The translations under genes were made by a program, and so were the position numbers. The notes below the pieces were generated by a model. The model made no database searches, was not told where the DNA came from, and was given only the letters and a program-made list of their open reading frames with translations. Positions 7,595 to 14,167 of a stretch of 34,479 nucleotides of DNA are shown here, one piece after another; within the stretch, counting starts at the first letter, position 1, and each line of letters starts with the position of its first letter. Source of the stretch: Oscillospiraceae bacterium (GTDB lineage Bacteria; Bacillota; Clostridia; Oscillospirales; Oscillospiraceae); assembly GCA_024404315.1 (NCBI GenBank), contig JAKSQD010000020.1:1-34479 (forward strand), read 5' to 3'.

Positions 7595-8239
7595 TCAGTA
7601 AATGCTGCCCATGCTCTCATGAATATCCTGCGGGTTTTCTGCTATGGCCTCCGCCGCCAACGCAAGCGCCTGCGTGATCACCGCCAGGGGCAGGCTGGGG
7701 GTACCGCCCGGCTTGGCGGCGGCCTGTTCGCTGGAAAAAGGGACGTGGATAAAGCCCGCGCGGATATGGGGATATCGGAGAGCGGCTATGTCCAGCGCTT
7801 GGTATAGGAGGCAGTTGCACACATAGGTCCCTGCGCTGCAGGAGAGCCGGCAGGGAATGCCCCTGTCCCGGATGCGCCGCACGATCGCCTTCACCGGCAG
7901 GGTGGAGAAATAAGCCGCAGGCCCATCCGGCCGGACCGGCACGTCCACAGGCTGTACCCCCGCATTGTCTGGGATGCGGGCGTCGATGAGGTTGATCCCT
8001 ACCCGTTCCACCGCGATATGGGCCTGTCCGCCTGCCTGTCCCACGCACAGGACGGCGTCCGGCTGGTGGGTTCGTATCCCCTTCTCCAGCGCCGGACCGC
8101 ACTGAGAAAATACGGTGGGGATCTCCAGCTTGGCAAGCTCCGCCCCGGCTAGAGCATCCGGGAGACGCCTGACCGCCTCGTAAGACGGATTGACCTCCTC
8201 GCTGCCAAAGGGTTCAAAGCCTGTGATCAGAAGCTTCAC
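7595..8239 (-). CDS. pcp: Pyroglutamyl-peptidase I
   Basis: This cytoplasmic cysteine peptidase (family C15) removes N-terminal pyroglutamate from peptides. The product opens with MKLLITGFEPFG, the family hallmark, and has the catalytic triad Glu78 (in VERVG), Cys141 (in SAGTYVCN) and His165 (in GFIHVPF). I place the start at a GTG at 8239 because GGAGGTGG lies just upstream and because the protein then has 214 residues, the usual length; the frame is open ten codons further upstream. It is transcribed alone, converging on the exporter block, and ends against the bidirectional terminator. Nothing looks damaged. Confidence 0.93.
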   Translation of the reverse strand: MKLLITGFEPFGSEEVNPSYEAVRRLPDALAGAELAKLEIPTVFSQCGPALEKGIRTHQPDAVLCVGQAGGQAHIAVERVGINLIDARIPDNAGVQPVDVPVRPDGPAAYFSTLPVKAIVRRIRDRGIPCRLSCSAGTYVCNCLLYQALDIAALRYPHIRAGFIHVPFSSEQAAAKPGGTPSLPLAVITQALALAAEAIAENPQDIHESMGSIY

Positions 8240-8461
8240 AGCAACCACCTCCACACTATATATCGGCAAGCCGCGCCGGATGTTTATCTCTCCTGCGAAT
8301 ATCGAAATATATAGGGCCTCCTAAAAAAGTCGACTTTTTCAAATATGCTGAGGTAAACGGTAAAAAAGTTGTATATTCTTGCAGATAAGTCACAAAGGCA
8401 ATTCTTTCGGAGGCCATTTTGCATACAGATATTCAGCCGTCATACATCGATGTACCCCTAA
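8240..8461. other. AT-rich intergenic stretch with a 16-bp perfect palindrome
   Basis: No gene is visible. It contains the perfect palindrome AAAAAGTCGACTTTTT at 8324-8339, upstream of the peptidase gene, which could be a protein-binding site or the scar of an element. Composition is clearly more AT-rich than the flanking genes, consistent with a junction of formerly separate DNA. Confidence 0.5.
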
Positions 8462-8752
8462 ATCAACGGTTTTGCGGGAAAGTCCCAGATTCTGGGGTCA
8501 TTCAGTGTCGGCGGTCAAAAGGGACATAAAGGGAGCAGTCTGAAAATAGAGCGGGAGCCGGACAGAACAGTTCAGCATCTGCCGGAGGGATGCCAGAATT
8601 GTCCCTATAGAGAACAATGCAGGATGAAGATTGAGAATCGCCGCTATGAGTATGATCTGAATATAGAAGTGATACTGACAGAGCATCAGCAGATGAGCTG
8701 CTGCTGTCCTGTTCAAAACAAGAAAAAGCTGCAAGGGGCATTCCCTGCCCAT
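8462..8752 (+). pseudogene. IS66-family transposase fragment (zinc-binding region of TnpC)
   Basis: Frame 2 from 8462 to 8752 encodes GGQKGHKGSSLKIE, then PDRTVQHLPEGCQNCPYREQ, then a run ending KKLQGAFPAHG. This is the pattern of the IS66 transposase zinc-binding domain: a GGQxGHKGxxLK lead, an HxLPxxCxxCP metal site and a KLxGxFP close. Typical IS66 TnpC proteins are about 500 residues; only about 95 are present, with neither the catalytic DDE domain nor the start, and a stop just upstream. The right end collides exactly with the truncated end of aroB (8745-8752), so the junction is a deletion or insertion breakpoint. Confidence 0.7.
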
Positions 8753-9542
8753 GGGTGTATTTTTCATACTGATAGGCTTTTTCGTAGGCATGACCCAGCG
8801 TATGACCGTAGTTGAGAATCATACGCAGACCCATATCATGCTCATCCTGCAAAACAACCTCGGCTTTGATGGCACAGCAGATGTGCAGAACGTTCTCAAT
8901 CACTGCCATGACTCCGGCACGGTTTCCGCACTGCGCCAGCATATCGAAGAATTCGGCATCCCAGATGCAGCCGTATTTGATGACCTCAGCCATGCCGTCA
9001 GAGAAGGTTTCGTCAGGCAGGGTATCCAGCACGTCGGGGTCCATGATGACCATGCGGGGCTGCCAGAAGGCACCGGCAAGATTCTTTCCGGCGTTCAGGT
9101 CCACCGCCACTTTTCCGCCAACGGAGGAATCCACCTGAGCCAGCAGAGTGGTGGGAATCTGGACGTAATCAATGCCCCGCAGGATGGTGGCGGCGGCGAA
9201 TCCGGCGAGGTCGCCCACCACTCCGCCGCCCAGCGCAACGACGGCATCGGTGCGAGTCATGCCGAAACTCATCAGCTCCTCCCACAGGTGTGCCAGCATA
9301 GCCGGGCTTTTGGAGGTTTCACCGGCGGGAATGGTGATGACCTTCACCTGAAAACGGGCATCCTCAAGGCTCTTCTTCACCCGCTCAGCATAGAGGGGTC
9401 CCACGTTGCTGTCGGTGACGATGGCGATGCGGCTTGCTCTCATCAGGACCACACGGCAGCGCTTTCCTACTTTATCTAATAAGCCCCGTTCAATCAGGAT
9501 TTCATATTCCTTTCAGGGAAGAGCAACATTTAATCTGTGCAT
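8745..9542 (-). pseudogene. aroB: 3-Dehydroquinate synthase, broken at both ends
   Basis: Clear aroB sequence: VTDSNVGPLY, PAGETSKSP, the NAD-binding GGGVVGDLAGFAA, then SSVGGKVAVDLNAGKN, and the metal-site LNYGHTLGHAYEKAY. The natural start is ATG 9542 with GAGAGGAAAACGAT before it, giving MHRLNVALP, but codon 10 is TGA (9513-9515); the same frame then continues with KEYEILIERGLLDKVG, the expected N-terminus. At the other end, similarity stops after YTHGQ near 8745 and the frame runs into the IS66 fragment, losing roughly the last 100 residues of an approximately 355-residue enzyme. An internal GTG at 9452 could restart translation but would not repair the C-terminus. It follows aroF in the same direction, as expected for a shikimate operon whose remaining genes are missing here. 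Confidence 0.85.
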
Positions 9543-9649
9543 ATCGTTTTCCTCTCAGTCAATGCAAAATCTATCGTTTCAAACCGAATAACATTCCGGA
9601 GAACCTTTCGGTTTCGTTGTTCTTTATTGGTTTAAAGCGGGTAACTAAT

Positions 9650-10669
9650 TTATAATACTACAGTTTTACCCATCAAGTCAACCACTTTTTGTACCTTTCC
9701 CATGAGCTGACCGAACTGCATGGGTGTCAGTGACTGCTGACCGTCGCACAGTGCGTGCTTGGGGTCATTGTGGACTTCGATGATGAGTCCGTCGGCTCCG
9801 GCGGCAACGGCAGCCATAGCAAGCGGCTCCACCAGCCAGCTGTATCCGCCGGAATGGGAGGGGTCCACCACAATGGGAAGGTGACTCATGCGCTTGATGG
9901 CGGGAATGGCAGAAACATCCAGCGTATTGCGGGTGTACTTCTCAAAGGTGCGGATGCCACGCTCACAGAAGATGACGTTCTCGTTGCCCTCACTCATGAT
10001 GTATTCGGCGGACATGACCCATTCCTCATAAGAATTGGAAAGACCACGCTTGAGGAGGACGGGCTTGGACATTTTGCCCACCTCTTTCAAAAGGTCAAAA
10101 TTCTGCATATTCCGTGCGCCGATTTGGACAAGGTCTACCTTATCCTCGAACAGCTCGCAGTACTTGGGGCTCATAATCTCGGTGACGATGGGCATTCCCG
10201 TTTCCGCTTTGGCTTCCAGAAGGAGCTGCAATCCGGGAGCGCCCAGACCTTGGAAGGAATACGGAGAGGTACGGGGCTTGAAGGCACCGCCACGGAGCAT
10301 ACAGGCTCCCGCCTGCTGAACTTCACGGGCAATGTCCACAATCTGCGATTCACTCTCCACGGAGCAGGGACCGGCAATGACACCGAATCTTCCTCCGCCA
10401 ATCTCCACTCCGTTGACATTAACGATGGTATCCGCCGGATGGAACTTGCGGTTTGCTTTCTTAAAGGGTTCGGAAACACGCATAACACGTTCCACATGCT
10501 CATTCAGCAGAATCTTATCCTCGTCAATGCGGGTGGTATCGCCCACCAGACCCAGAATGGAGCAGCCAACGCCGTTGGTAATGCCAACCTTCAAATCCTG
10601 CTTCTCAAAATATGCCGCCAGCTTGCGAATCTCATTCTGGCTGGTGCCGGGCTTCATAATAACGACCAT
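9650..10669 (-). CDS. aroF: 3-Deoxy-7-phosphoheptulonate (DAHP) synthase
   Basis: First enzyme of aromatic amino acid synthesis, joining phosphoenolpyruvate and erythrose 4-phosphate. The 339-residue product has an N-terminal ferredoxin-like (ACT-like) regulatory domain (about 1-70, MVVIMKPGTS through NGVGCSILGLVGDT) followed by the class I barrel, with GPCSVES, LRGGAFKPRTSPYSFQG, IGARNMQNFDLL, LLKRG, CERGIRTFE and the metal and substrate motif VDPSHSGG. This is the Bacillus/Thermotoga-type (I-beta) layout in which the N-terminal domain mediates feedback inhibition. I start at ATG 10669, with AAGGAG about 10 bp upstream; the frame is open further, into the attenuator hairpin. It is intact, in contrast to the aroB remnant 108 bp downstream. 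Upstream lies a leader ORF and terminator, suggesting regulation by aromatic amino acid supply. Confidence 0.93.
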   Translation of the reverse strand: MVVIMKPGTSQNEIRKLAAYFEKQDLKVGITNGVGCSILGLVGDTTRIDEDKILLNEHVERVMRVSEPFKKANRKFHPADTIVNVNGVEIGGGRFGVIAGPCSVESESQIVDIAREVQQAGACMLRGGAFKPRTSPYSFQGLGAPGLQLLLEAKAETGMPIVTEIMSPKYCELFEDKVDLVQIGARNMQNFDLLKEVGKMSKPVLLKRGLSNSYEEWVMSAEYIMSEGNENVIFCERGIRTFEKYTRNTLDVSAIPAIKRMSHLPIVVDPSHSGGYSWLVEPLAMAAVAAGADGLIIEVHNDPKHALCDGQQSLTPMQFGQLMGKVQKVVDLMGKTVVL

Positions 10670-10710
10670 ACTCAATACACTCCTTTTCTTCTCCTGTGGA
10701 AAAGGCAAAC

Positions 10711-10745
10711 AAAAAGAGACCCATTGCCACAGGACAATGAGCCTC
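10711..10745 (-). terminator. Attenuator terminator in the aroF leader
   Basis: On the - strand a 13-bp stem with three G-U pairs (10733-10745 with 10716-10728) and a four-base loop is followed immediately by five T residues (10715-10711). It lies between the leader ORF (stop at 10787) and the aroF start, the expected place for a transcription attenuator. Confidence 0.65.
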
Positions 10746-10786
10746 ATCAATGCGTAAAAACATTCTGATTTTGGGACGATTCCCCA

Positions 10787-10891
10787 CTATGCGCTCAATG
10801 CTCTGCCTTCTGATTTTACCCATGCGAAATAGCCGGAACCATAAAATCGGGTCCAGCTGCCGGTAAAATAGAAAGCGGAAGTATACAGCAT
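10787..10891 (-). CDS. Putative aromatic-rich leader peptide of aroF
   Basis: A 34-residue ORF in the aroF leader, starting at ATG 10891 with GAGG about 10 bases upstream and ending at TAG 10787. Ten of the first 24 residues are aromatic: Tyr at 3, 8, 17 and 21, Phe at 7, 9, 16 and 22, Trp at 13 and 24; they cluster in FYF, RFYG and GYFAW. A peptide this rich in the end products of the pathway, followed about 40 bases later by a terminator hairpin, fits ribosome-mediated attenuation. The central codons can also pair: GATTTTAT (10846-10839) with GTAAAATC (10818-10811). The overlapping frame beginning at TTG 10907 is aromatic-rich as well, so which frame is translated is not certain. Confidence 0.55.
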   Translation of the reverse strand: MLYTSAFYFTGSWTRFYGSGYFAWVKSEGRALSA

Positions 10892-10955
10892 AAGAAAAAC
10901 GCCTCAAATCATCAATTCAAGCTTTGACCCGATTGAAAAAAGCAATCGGTGCTGT

Positions 10956-10988
10956 CTGTTATTATAACAGCTTTCCGGGAATTTGCAA
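10956..10988 (-). promoter_or_regulatory. aroF promoter with palindromic operator over the -10 box
   Basis: Read on the - strand: TTGCAA at 10988-10983 as -35, a 16-bp spacer, and a perfect -10 TATAAT at 10966-10961. The -10 is centred in a palindrome with 7-base arms (CTGTTAT, one base, ATAACAG; 10956-10970), which suggests a repressor site. Just downstream of the start, CCGATTG (10949-10943) and its complement (10935-10929) can form a hairpin. Confidence 0.6.
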
Positions 10989-11025
10989 GGGGAAAAAGAG
11001 GTTTTTCACGGTAATTAAATGAAGA

Positions 11026-11475
11026 TTACTTAAATATAAAAAATAAAACAATTATATTTCTACTCACCCACGGATCATCCCAATATCTTGCGTCCCATGA
11101 GTCCTGAGTATTGTCCCCAAGCACAAAATAGCATCCATCCGGTACAGTGCAGGCTGCTTCCTTCCGCTGTGGACGAGCCACGCCTTCTATGTATTTCAGC
11201 TCATCCCATACGACCACATCGCCGGGAGTAGCTGCGACCCGCTTTACCATCAGCTTTTCGTCACGCTCAAAGATGATGATGTCTCCCACCTTTGGTTCAG
11301 AGAAGATGCGGCAGCCCAGAATATAACTGCCTGCGGGAATGGTCGGCTCCATGGAGGAGGTGGGAACGTAGCCGAGGAACAATACCTGCGTCATCAAAAT
11401 CCAGCACAGCAGTCCAACGGACAGCGGGAGCAGATAAAGCCGCAGCCCTTTCCAGAATAGTTTCAAGAATTTCAT
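11026..11475 (-). CDS. Type I signal peptidase with altered C-terminus
   Basis: A 149-residue membrane peptidase that releases exported proteins from their signal peptides. One transmembrane segment covers about residues 10-35, followed by the catalytic Ser41 in YVPTSSMEPT, the general base Lys78 in MVKRVAATPGD, and box E GDNTQDSWDARYW. The usual final part (a GKA-type strand ending in RYWP) is replaced after DDPWVS by RNIIVLFFIFK, encoded by very AT-rich DNA, so the C-terminus looks cut and re-fused. All catalytic residues remain. AGGAGG precedes the ATG. It is the last gene of the adhesin, sortase and sigma series and probably serves the giant adhesin or other exported element proteins. Activity may be reduced by the lost tail. 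Confidence 0.85.
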   Translation of the reverse strand: MKFLKLFWKGLRLYLLPLSVGLLCWILMTQVLFLGYVPTSSMEPTIPAGSYILGCRIFSEPKVGDIIIFERDEKLMVKRVAATPGDVVVWDELKYIEGVARPQRKEAACTVPDGCYFVLGDNTQDSWDARYWDDPWVSRNIIVLFFIFK

Positions 11476-11501
11476 AAGGAATCCTCCTAAAACTGCAAAA
11501 T

Positions 11502-11541
11502 CGGGTGTGTCATAGGTACGTTACGACCTACGGCACACCCG
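11502..11541. terminator. Long hairpin between sigma factor and signal peptidase genes
   Basis: Arms 11502-11517 and 11526-11541 pair over 15 of 16 positions. On the + strand it is followed by CTCTG and six T residues, a good terminator against antisense transcription; on the - strand the following sequence is also moderately T-rich (ATTTTGCAGTTTT), so it may act both ways or reduce signal peptidase expression. Confidence 0.55.
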
Positions 11542-11550
11542 CTCTGTTTT

Positions 11551-12090
11551 TTATCCCGCTAATTCCTCCAGCTCCGGCTGCTCACGGAGAAAGCGGCGGG
11601 CTTTGCTCATCCACGTCCGAACCGTGCCGGACTGTACCTGAAGCATCTGCCCGATCTCGTGGCTCTTGTGACCTTGAGCTGTGAGGCTGAGTGCCAGCAG
11701 CCCTTTTCTGACTGCCAGAGGAGCGTCCTTTACCGCCGAGCTGAGGAGGTCCTCCAGCTCCAGCTTCTCCAGACTGAGTTCCAAGGATGGCTCAGTACCG
11801 GAGGAGGACACCATCTCCAGACTGACCTCGTGGCTGCCGATTCTGGTGGAGCGGATGAGTACATCGCATATCTCGTTCCAGATGATGCGGTAAGCGTAGG
11901 TAGAAAAGGTCCCGCCCTTATCTGTGGCAGCAGCCTTACACAGACCGATGCAGCCAATCTGAAAAAGGTCATCATAGGAATAGATTGTGGACAATCCAAG
12001 ACCATGCACCTTATCCCGAATGACCTTGCCCACCAGCCCCAGATTATCCTCCACGACCCTCTGCTGTGCTAACGTCAGTTCGCAGTTCAT
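11551..12090 (-). CDS. Sigma-70-like RNA polymerase sigma factor of the element
   Basis: A 179-residue sigma factor. Region 2 is visible as YSYDDLFQIGCIGLCKAA followed by TFSTYAYRIIWNEI (core binding and -10 recognition), and region 4 near the C-terminus as SLTAQGHKSHEIGQML and VQSGTVRTWMSKARRFL, a helix-turn-helix for -35 recognition. There is no region 1 and little region 3, so it is a minimal alternative sigma. AGGAGGTG precedes the ATG, which overlaps the stop of the DUF3268 gene by four bases; the two are translationally coupled and transcribed from the promoter at 12837-12865. It probably directs transcription of element genes such as those for transfer or surface display; targets are not shown by the sequence. 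Confidence 0.85.
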   Translation of the reverse strand: MNCELTLAQQRVVEDNLGLVGKVIRDKVHGLGLSTIYSYDDLFQIGCIGLCKAAATDKGGTFSTYAYRIIWNEICDVLIRSTRIGSHEVSLEMVSSSGTEPSLELSLEKLELEDLLSSAVKDAPLAVRKGLLALSLTAQGHKSHEIGQMLQVQSGTVRTWMSKARRFLREQPELEELAG

Positions 12091-12554
12091 GCGCTCACAC
12101 CTCCTGACGCTTCGGAACGTGATTGGGGAGCAATCCGTCTGGAGCGCATCCCCAGAGTTTCGCAGGCTTCGATGACCTGACGGCAGTAATACTCACCCAT
12201 ACTGCCAATGTGAGTGGCATCCAGCGGGAGGCTCAGGCGTGCGGAAAGCCAGCGATAGGCGGCATCACGGCTCATGCGGCCGGACTGATGAAGCTGGTCG
12301 AAGGAGCGGTGGGCCTGACAGCGCAGGGCACGCAGGTCACCGTTTGCCAGATCGCCCATAGGCTGATTGGTGCCGGGATGGGCACGGACATAGGCATCAC
12401 AGGCGGGATACCGCTGGCAGACATAAAGCATGGCGTTGTCGGAATTGTTCTGATAGATCCCGTCTGCGCTGCGGAGCTGGACCGGGCTTCCGCAGTAGGG
12501 GCAGCGGAGACGGGCGGGGTTCTTCTTTCTGGTCAGTCGAGTTTTCTTATTCAT
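12087..12554 (-). CDS. DUF3268 zinc-finger protein
   Basis: A 155-residue protein with a basic start (MNKKTRLTRKKNPARL) and a four-Cys zinc site: CPYC near residue 20, then YVCQRYPACDAYV about 30 residues later. It continues with GDLANGDLRALRCQAH, FDQL, MSRDAAYRWLSARL and DATHIGSMGEYYCRQVIEAC, the order known for the DUF3268 family (function unknown). The start at 12554 is set by AAGGAGG; the open frame extends 46 codons upstream through the leader terminator and is not real there. It sits directly before, and overlaps, the sigma gene, so a role as sigma partner or nucleic-acid-binding regulator is plausible but inferred. Its long leader carries a structured RNA and a terminator. Confidence 0.8.
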   Translation of the reverse strand: MNKKTRLTRKKNPARLRCPYCGSPVQLRSADGIYQNNSDNAMLYVCQRYPACDAYVRAHPGTNQPMGDLANGDLRALRCQAHRSFDQLHQSGRMSRDAAYRWLSARLSLPLDATHIGSMGEYYCRQVIEACETLGMRSRRIAPQSRSEASGGVSA

Positions 12555-12591
12555 AGCAGATACCTCCTTGCAGGCTGGCTGAAATTTCCGT

Positions 12592-12658
12592 AAAAAAACA
12601 AAAAATGCAGAATCCGAAAGGCGGCAGCACACGAAGTCTGAGCCTTTGAACTCTGCAT
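12592..12658 (-). terminator. Terminator hairpin in the leader of the DUF3268-sigma operon
   Basis: On the - strand, ATGCAGA (12658-12652) pairs with TCTGCAT (12611-12605), and inside it AAAGGC (12647-12642) pairs with GCCTTT (12622-12617). A run of six T, one G and seven T follows (12605-12592). It lies about 40 bp before the DUF3268 start, so transcripts must read through it to express the operon. Confidence 0.65.
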
Positions 12659-12830
12659 AAATGATGAAATCAAATATACCACTAACGGTCATTCAGTTGT
12701 CTTGGGAAGGGACTGCATCAGTGAGGAATGCCTTTTGAGACACTCTGTAACGGTTCCACGCTCCTTGCGCGCGTCTGACACCGGATTACCGACCGATGTA
12801 CCGAAAGCCTTGATGCAGGTCCCTTACCAC
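12592..12830 (-). ncRNA. Structured leader RNA / riboregulator candidate upstream of DUF3268
   Basis: Transcription from the promoter at 12837-12865 should begin near 12830 and run about 240 bases to the terminator. The first 115 bases are closed by a long-range stem: GTCCC, one bulged base, TGCATCA on the + strand at 12811-12823 complements 12709-12720, giving 12 bp around one bulge. Inside, further arms form, such as AGACGC with GTGTCT and CGCGC with GCGTG. No ORF with a ribosome site is seen. Position, strong promoter, closed fold and terminator resemble a cis-acting regulator or stand-alone RNA. I recall that a conserved RNA candidate named the DUF3268 motif has been described upstream of this gene family; whether this is that motif needs a covariance search. 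Confidence 0.6.
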
Positions 12831-12836
12831 AATAAA

Positions 12837-12865
12837 ATAATACCATATCAGTGGAAAAATGTCAA
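12837..12865 (-). promoter_or_regulatory. Near-consensus promoter for the DUF3268-sigma transcript
   Basis: On the - strand: TTGACA (12865-12860), exactly 17 bases of spacer, TATTAT (12842-12837). The -35 is perfect and the -10 has five of six consensus bases. It points toward the leader RNA and is the strongest housekeeping-type promoter found in the element part of the window. The 120 bp between it and the membrane-protein gene at 12989 hold only a weak GGCGG/CCGCC hairpin (12955-12970). Confidence 0.8.
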
Positions 12866-12988
12866 GAGGAATATCGAACTTTTGAGAAATAAAAGCGAGA
12901 AAAAATCAAAGTCAGTTTGGAGAATCTGAATTATTTCATCTCAGTTTGGGGAGCGGCGGGATGTACCGCCTTCCTGCTGAGAGACCCG

Positions 12989-13663
12989 TCAGGGACTATA
13001 ATTATACAGACCGCCGCCTTCCTCTTCCTCGGTCTCGTCATCCTCCGGCTCGTCTTCGGCATCATAGGCATCGTATGCCGCTCCAGCCATACGGTCACGA
13101 ACGACGATCACCGTCAGGACAATAAGGACAGAGAGAAAGAGAATGCCGAATACCACGAGAAATTTCAGGGGGATGAGACCGGCAACCATCAGTCCTTTTA
13201 TTGTGCGTGGAGCGTGTCCAACAGCGGCGGGAATGGGGGACTCCATTGTTTCCGACTCAAGAGGCGGCTCATCCGCCTCAGCCGGTTCTGTTACATCCCC
13301 GGCGGCTTCGGTGGCTTCTGCGGCAGGAGTCTCAGTATCCTTATCAGCTTCCTTTTCAGAGGAACGGATCAAAGTGAGGATGTAGCGCTCGCTTCCACTG
13401 TTGATGTCAAAGTCCAGTACGCCGTCCTCACTGACGGTATACCGGTCGGGATATTCATGCTCTTCCGTCCGGTATTTGAATTCTGTTCCGGCCCATACAG
13501 TGCCAAGATCAATGGTAACGTGCTGGACATCGTCCACATGGACCTCAGTGCTGGCGCTGGCACCCTTATCCGCTGAGGCAGACTGGCACAGAGAGAGCAA
13601 AAGGCACAGGAGGAGCAGGAACGCAAGAAGGCGATACCACGGCTTTAAAGATGGTGTCTTCAT
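12989..13663 (-). CDS. Secreted/membrane protein of unknown function with acidic tail
   Basis: About 224 residues. An N-terminal signal sequence (positively charged start, Leu-rich core LLAFLLLLCLLLSLC, then SASA) leads to an extracytoplasmic domain of about 75 residues with strand-like sequence (VTIDLGTVWAGTEFKYRTEE). A Glu/Ala/Pro-rich linker follows (about 105-145), then one transmembrane helix (about 165-190), and a highly acidic cytoplasmic end (EDEPEDDETEEEE). Three ATG codons occur in a row; I use the third (13663) because GGGAGGA touches the first. The stop of the upstream gene overlaps this region, so it is in the adhesin and sortase operon. No known family recognised; its position suggests help in assembly or anchoring of the adhesin. 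Confidence 0.75.
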   Translation of the reverse strand: MKTPSLKPWYRLLAFLLLLCLLLSLCQSASADKGASASTEVHVDDVQHVTIDLGTVWAGTEFKYRTEEHEYPDRYTVSEDGVLDFDINSGSERYILTLIRSSEKEADKDTETPAAEATEAAGDVTEPAEADEPPLESETMESPIPAAVGHAPRTIKGLMVAGLIPLKFLVVFGILFLSVLIVLTVIVVRDRMAGAAYDAYDAEDEPEDDETEEEEGGGLYNYSP

Positions 13664-13665
13664 CA

Positions 13666-14094
13666 TCATTCCTCCCTGTTCGCACTCAGCATATGCCGGA
13701 GACCACGATTGGCTTCCGCTTCGCAGCGCTCCAGAATCTCGGCAAAGCGCTCAAAGGTCAGAAGAGCATCCAGCCAGACTGCGGCTCGGTAGGCGTAGCA
13801 GCCGATCTCATCATTCAACGTATGGGTGCCGAGAATGCTGTGCAGGTTCAGAGCATTCAGCTCCTTTAACGAAAGTGCGCCGCTGTCCTCCGGCAGTGCT
13901 TTGGTCAGACAGACCACCATCAGCGGGTGGGATTCGGAGAAAAGTAACTCAAGGTGGAAGATTTTGTGGGCGATCATCATAGTGGTTTCGTCCTCAGCCT
14001 CAATGGTCAGATGCTCTGCCAGCATCGCTTTTACCTGCTGCACGAGTACCTGACGGCGTATCTGTTCTTTCCGGGGAATTGCATTGTAATCCAT
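13666..14094 (-). CDS. Small cytoplasmic protein of unknown function, possibly YbjN/chaperone-like
   Basis: A 142-residue protein without signal or membrane segments. The start at ATG 14094 follows AAAGGAGG at a good distance; the frame is open 13 codons upstream. It alternates helices and strands, with LNALNLHSILGTHTLND and a final helix FERFAEILERCEAEANRGL, a layout reminiscent of YbjN-type or secretion-chaperone folds. That resemblance is weak and only a suggestion. It lies between the sortase gene and the membrane-protein gene and overlaps the latter, so it is co-expressed with the surface-display genes. Confidence 0.65.
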   Translation of the reverse strand: MDYNAIPRKEQIRRQVLVQQVKAMLAEHLTIEAEDETTMMIAHKIFHLELLFSESHPLMVVCLTKALPEDSGALSLKELNALNLHSILGTHTLNDEIGCYAYRAAVWLDALLTFERFAEILERCEAEANRGLRHMLSANREE

Positions 14095-14120
14095 AAATTT
14101 GACCTCCTTTTTAAGAAATA

Positions 14121-14150
14121 AGGGACAGCGCACCGGAGTACGCCGCCCCT
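14121..14150 (-). terminator. Stem-loop between sortase and following gene
   Basis: AGGGGCGGCG (14150-14141) pairs with CGCTGTCCCT (14130-14121) over 10 positions with two G-U pairs, followed by TATTTCTT on the - strand. It lies 20-50 bases after the sortase stop. The T-tract is weak, so it may be a partial terminator or an mRNA-stabilising hairpin. Confidence 0.4.
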
Positions 14151-14167
14151 TTGTTATGGGATAGTGG

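Noticed and set aside
8502-8744. C-terminal ~80 codons of the open aroB frame as a real AroB end
   Set aside because: This Ser-rich sequence has no resemblance to AroB and is the reverse complement of an IS66 transposase fragment.
10670-10750. N-terminal 27-codon extension of AroF
   Set aside because: It covers the attenuator hairpin and T-tract, is not part of the DAHP synthase fold, and ATG 10669 has its own ribosome site.
10670-10990. T-box riboswitch upstream of aroF
   Set aside because: No T-box consensus of the GGGTGGnACCGCG type is present in the leader on the - strand.
12555-12692. N-terminal 46-codon extension of the DUF3268 frame
   Set aside because: It runs through the leader terminator, and a good ribosome site sits directly before the ATG at 12554.
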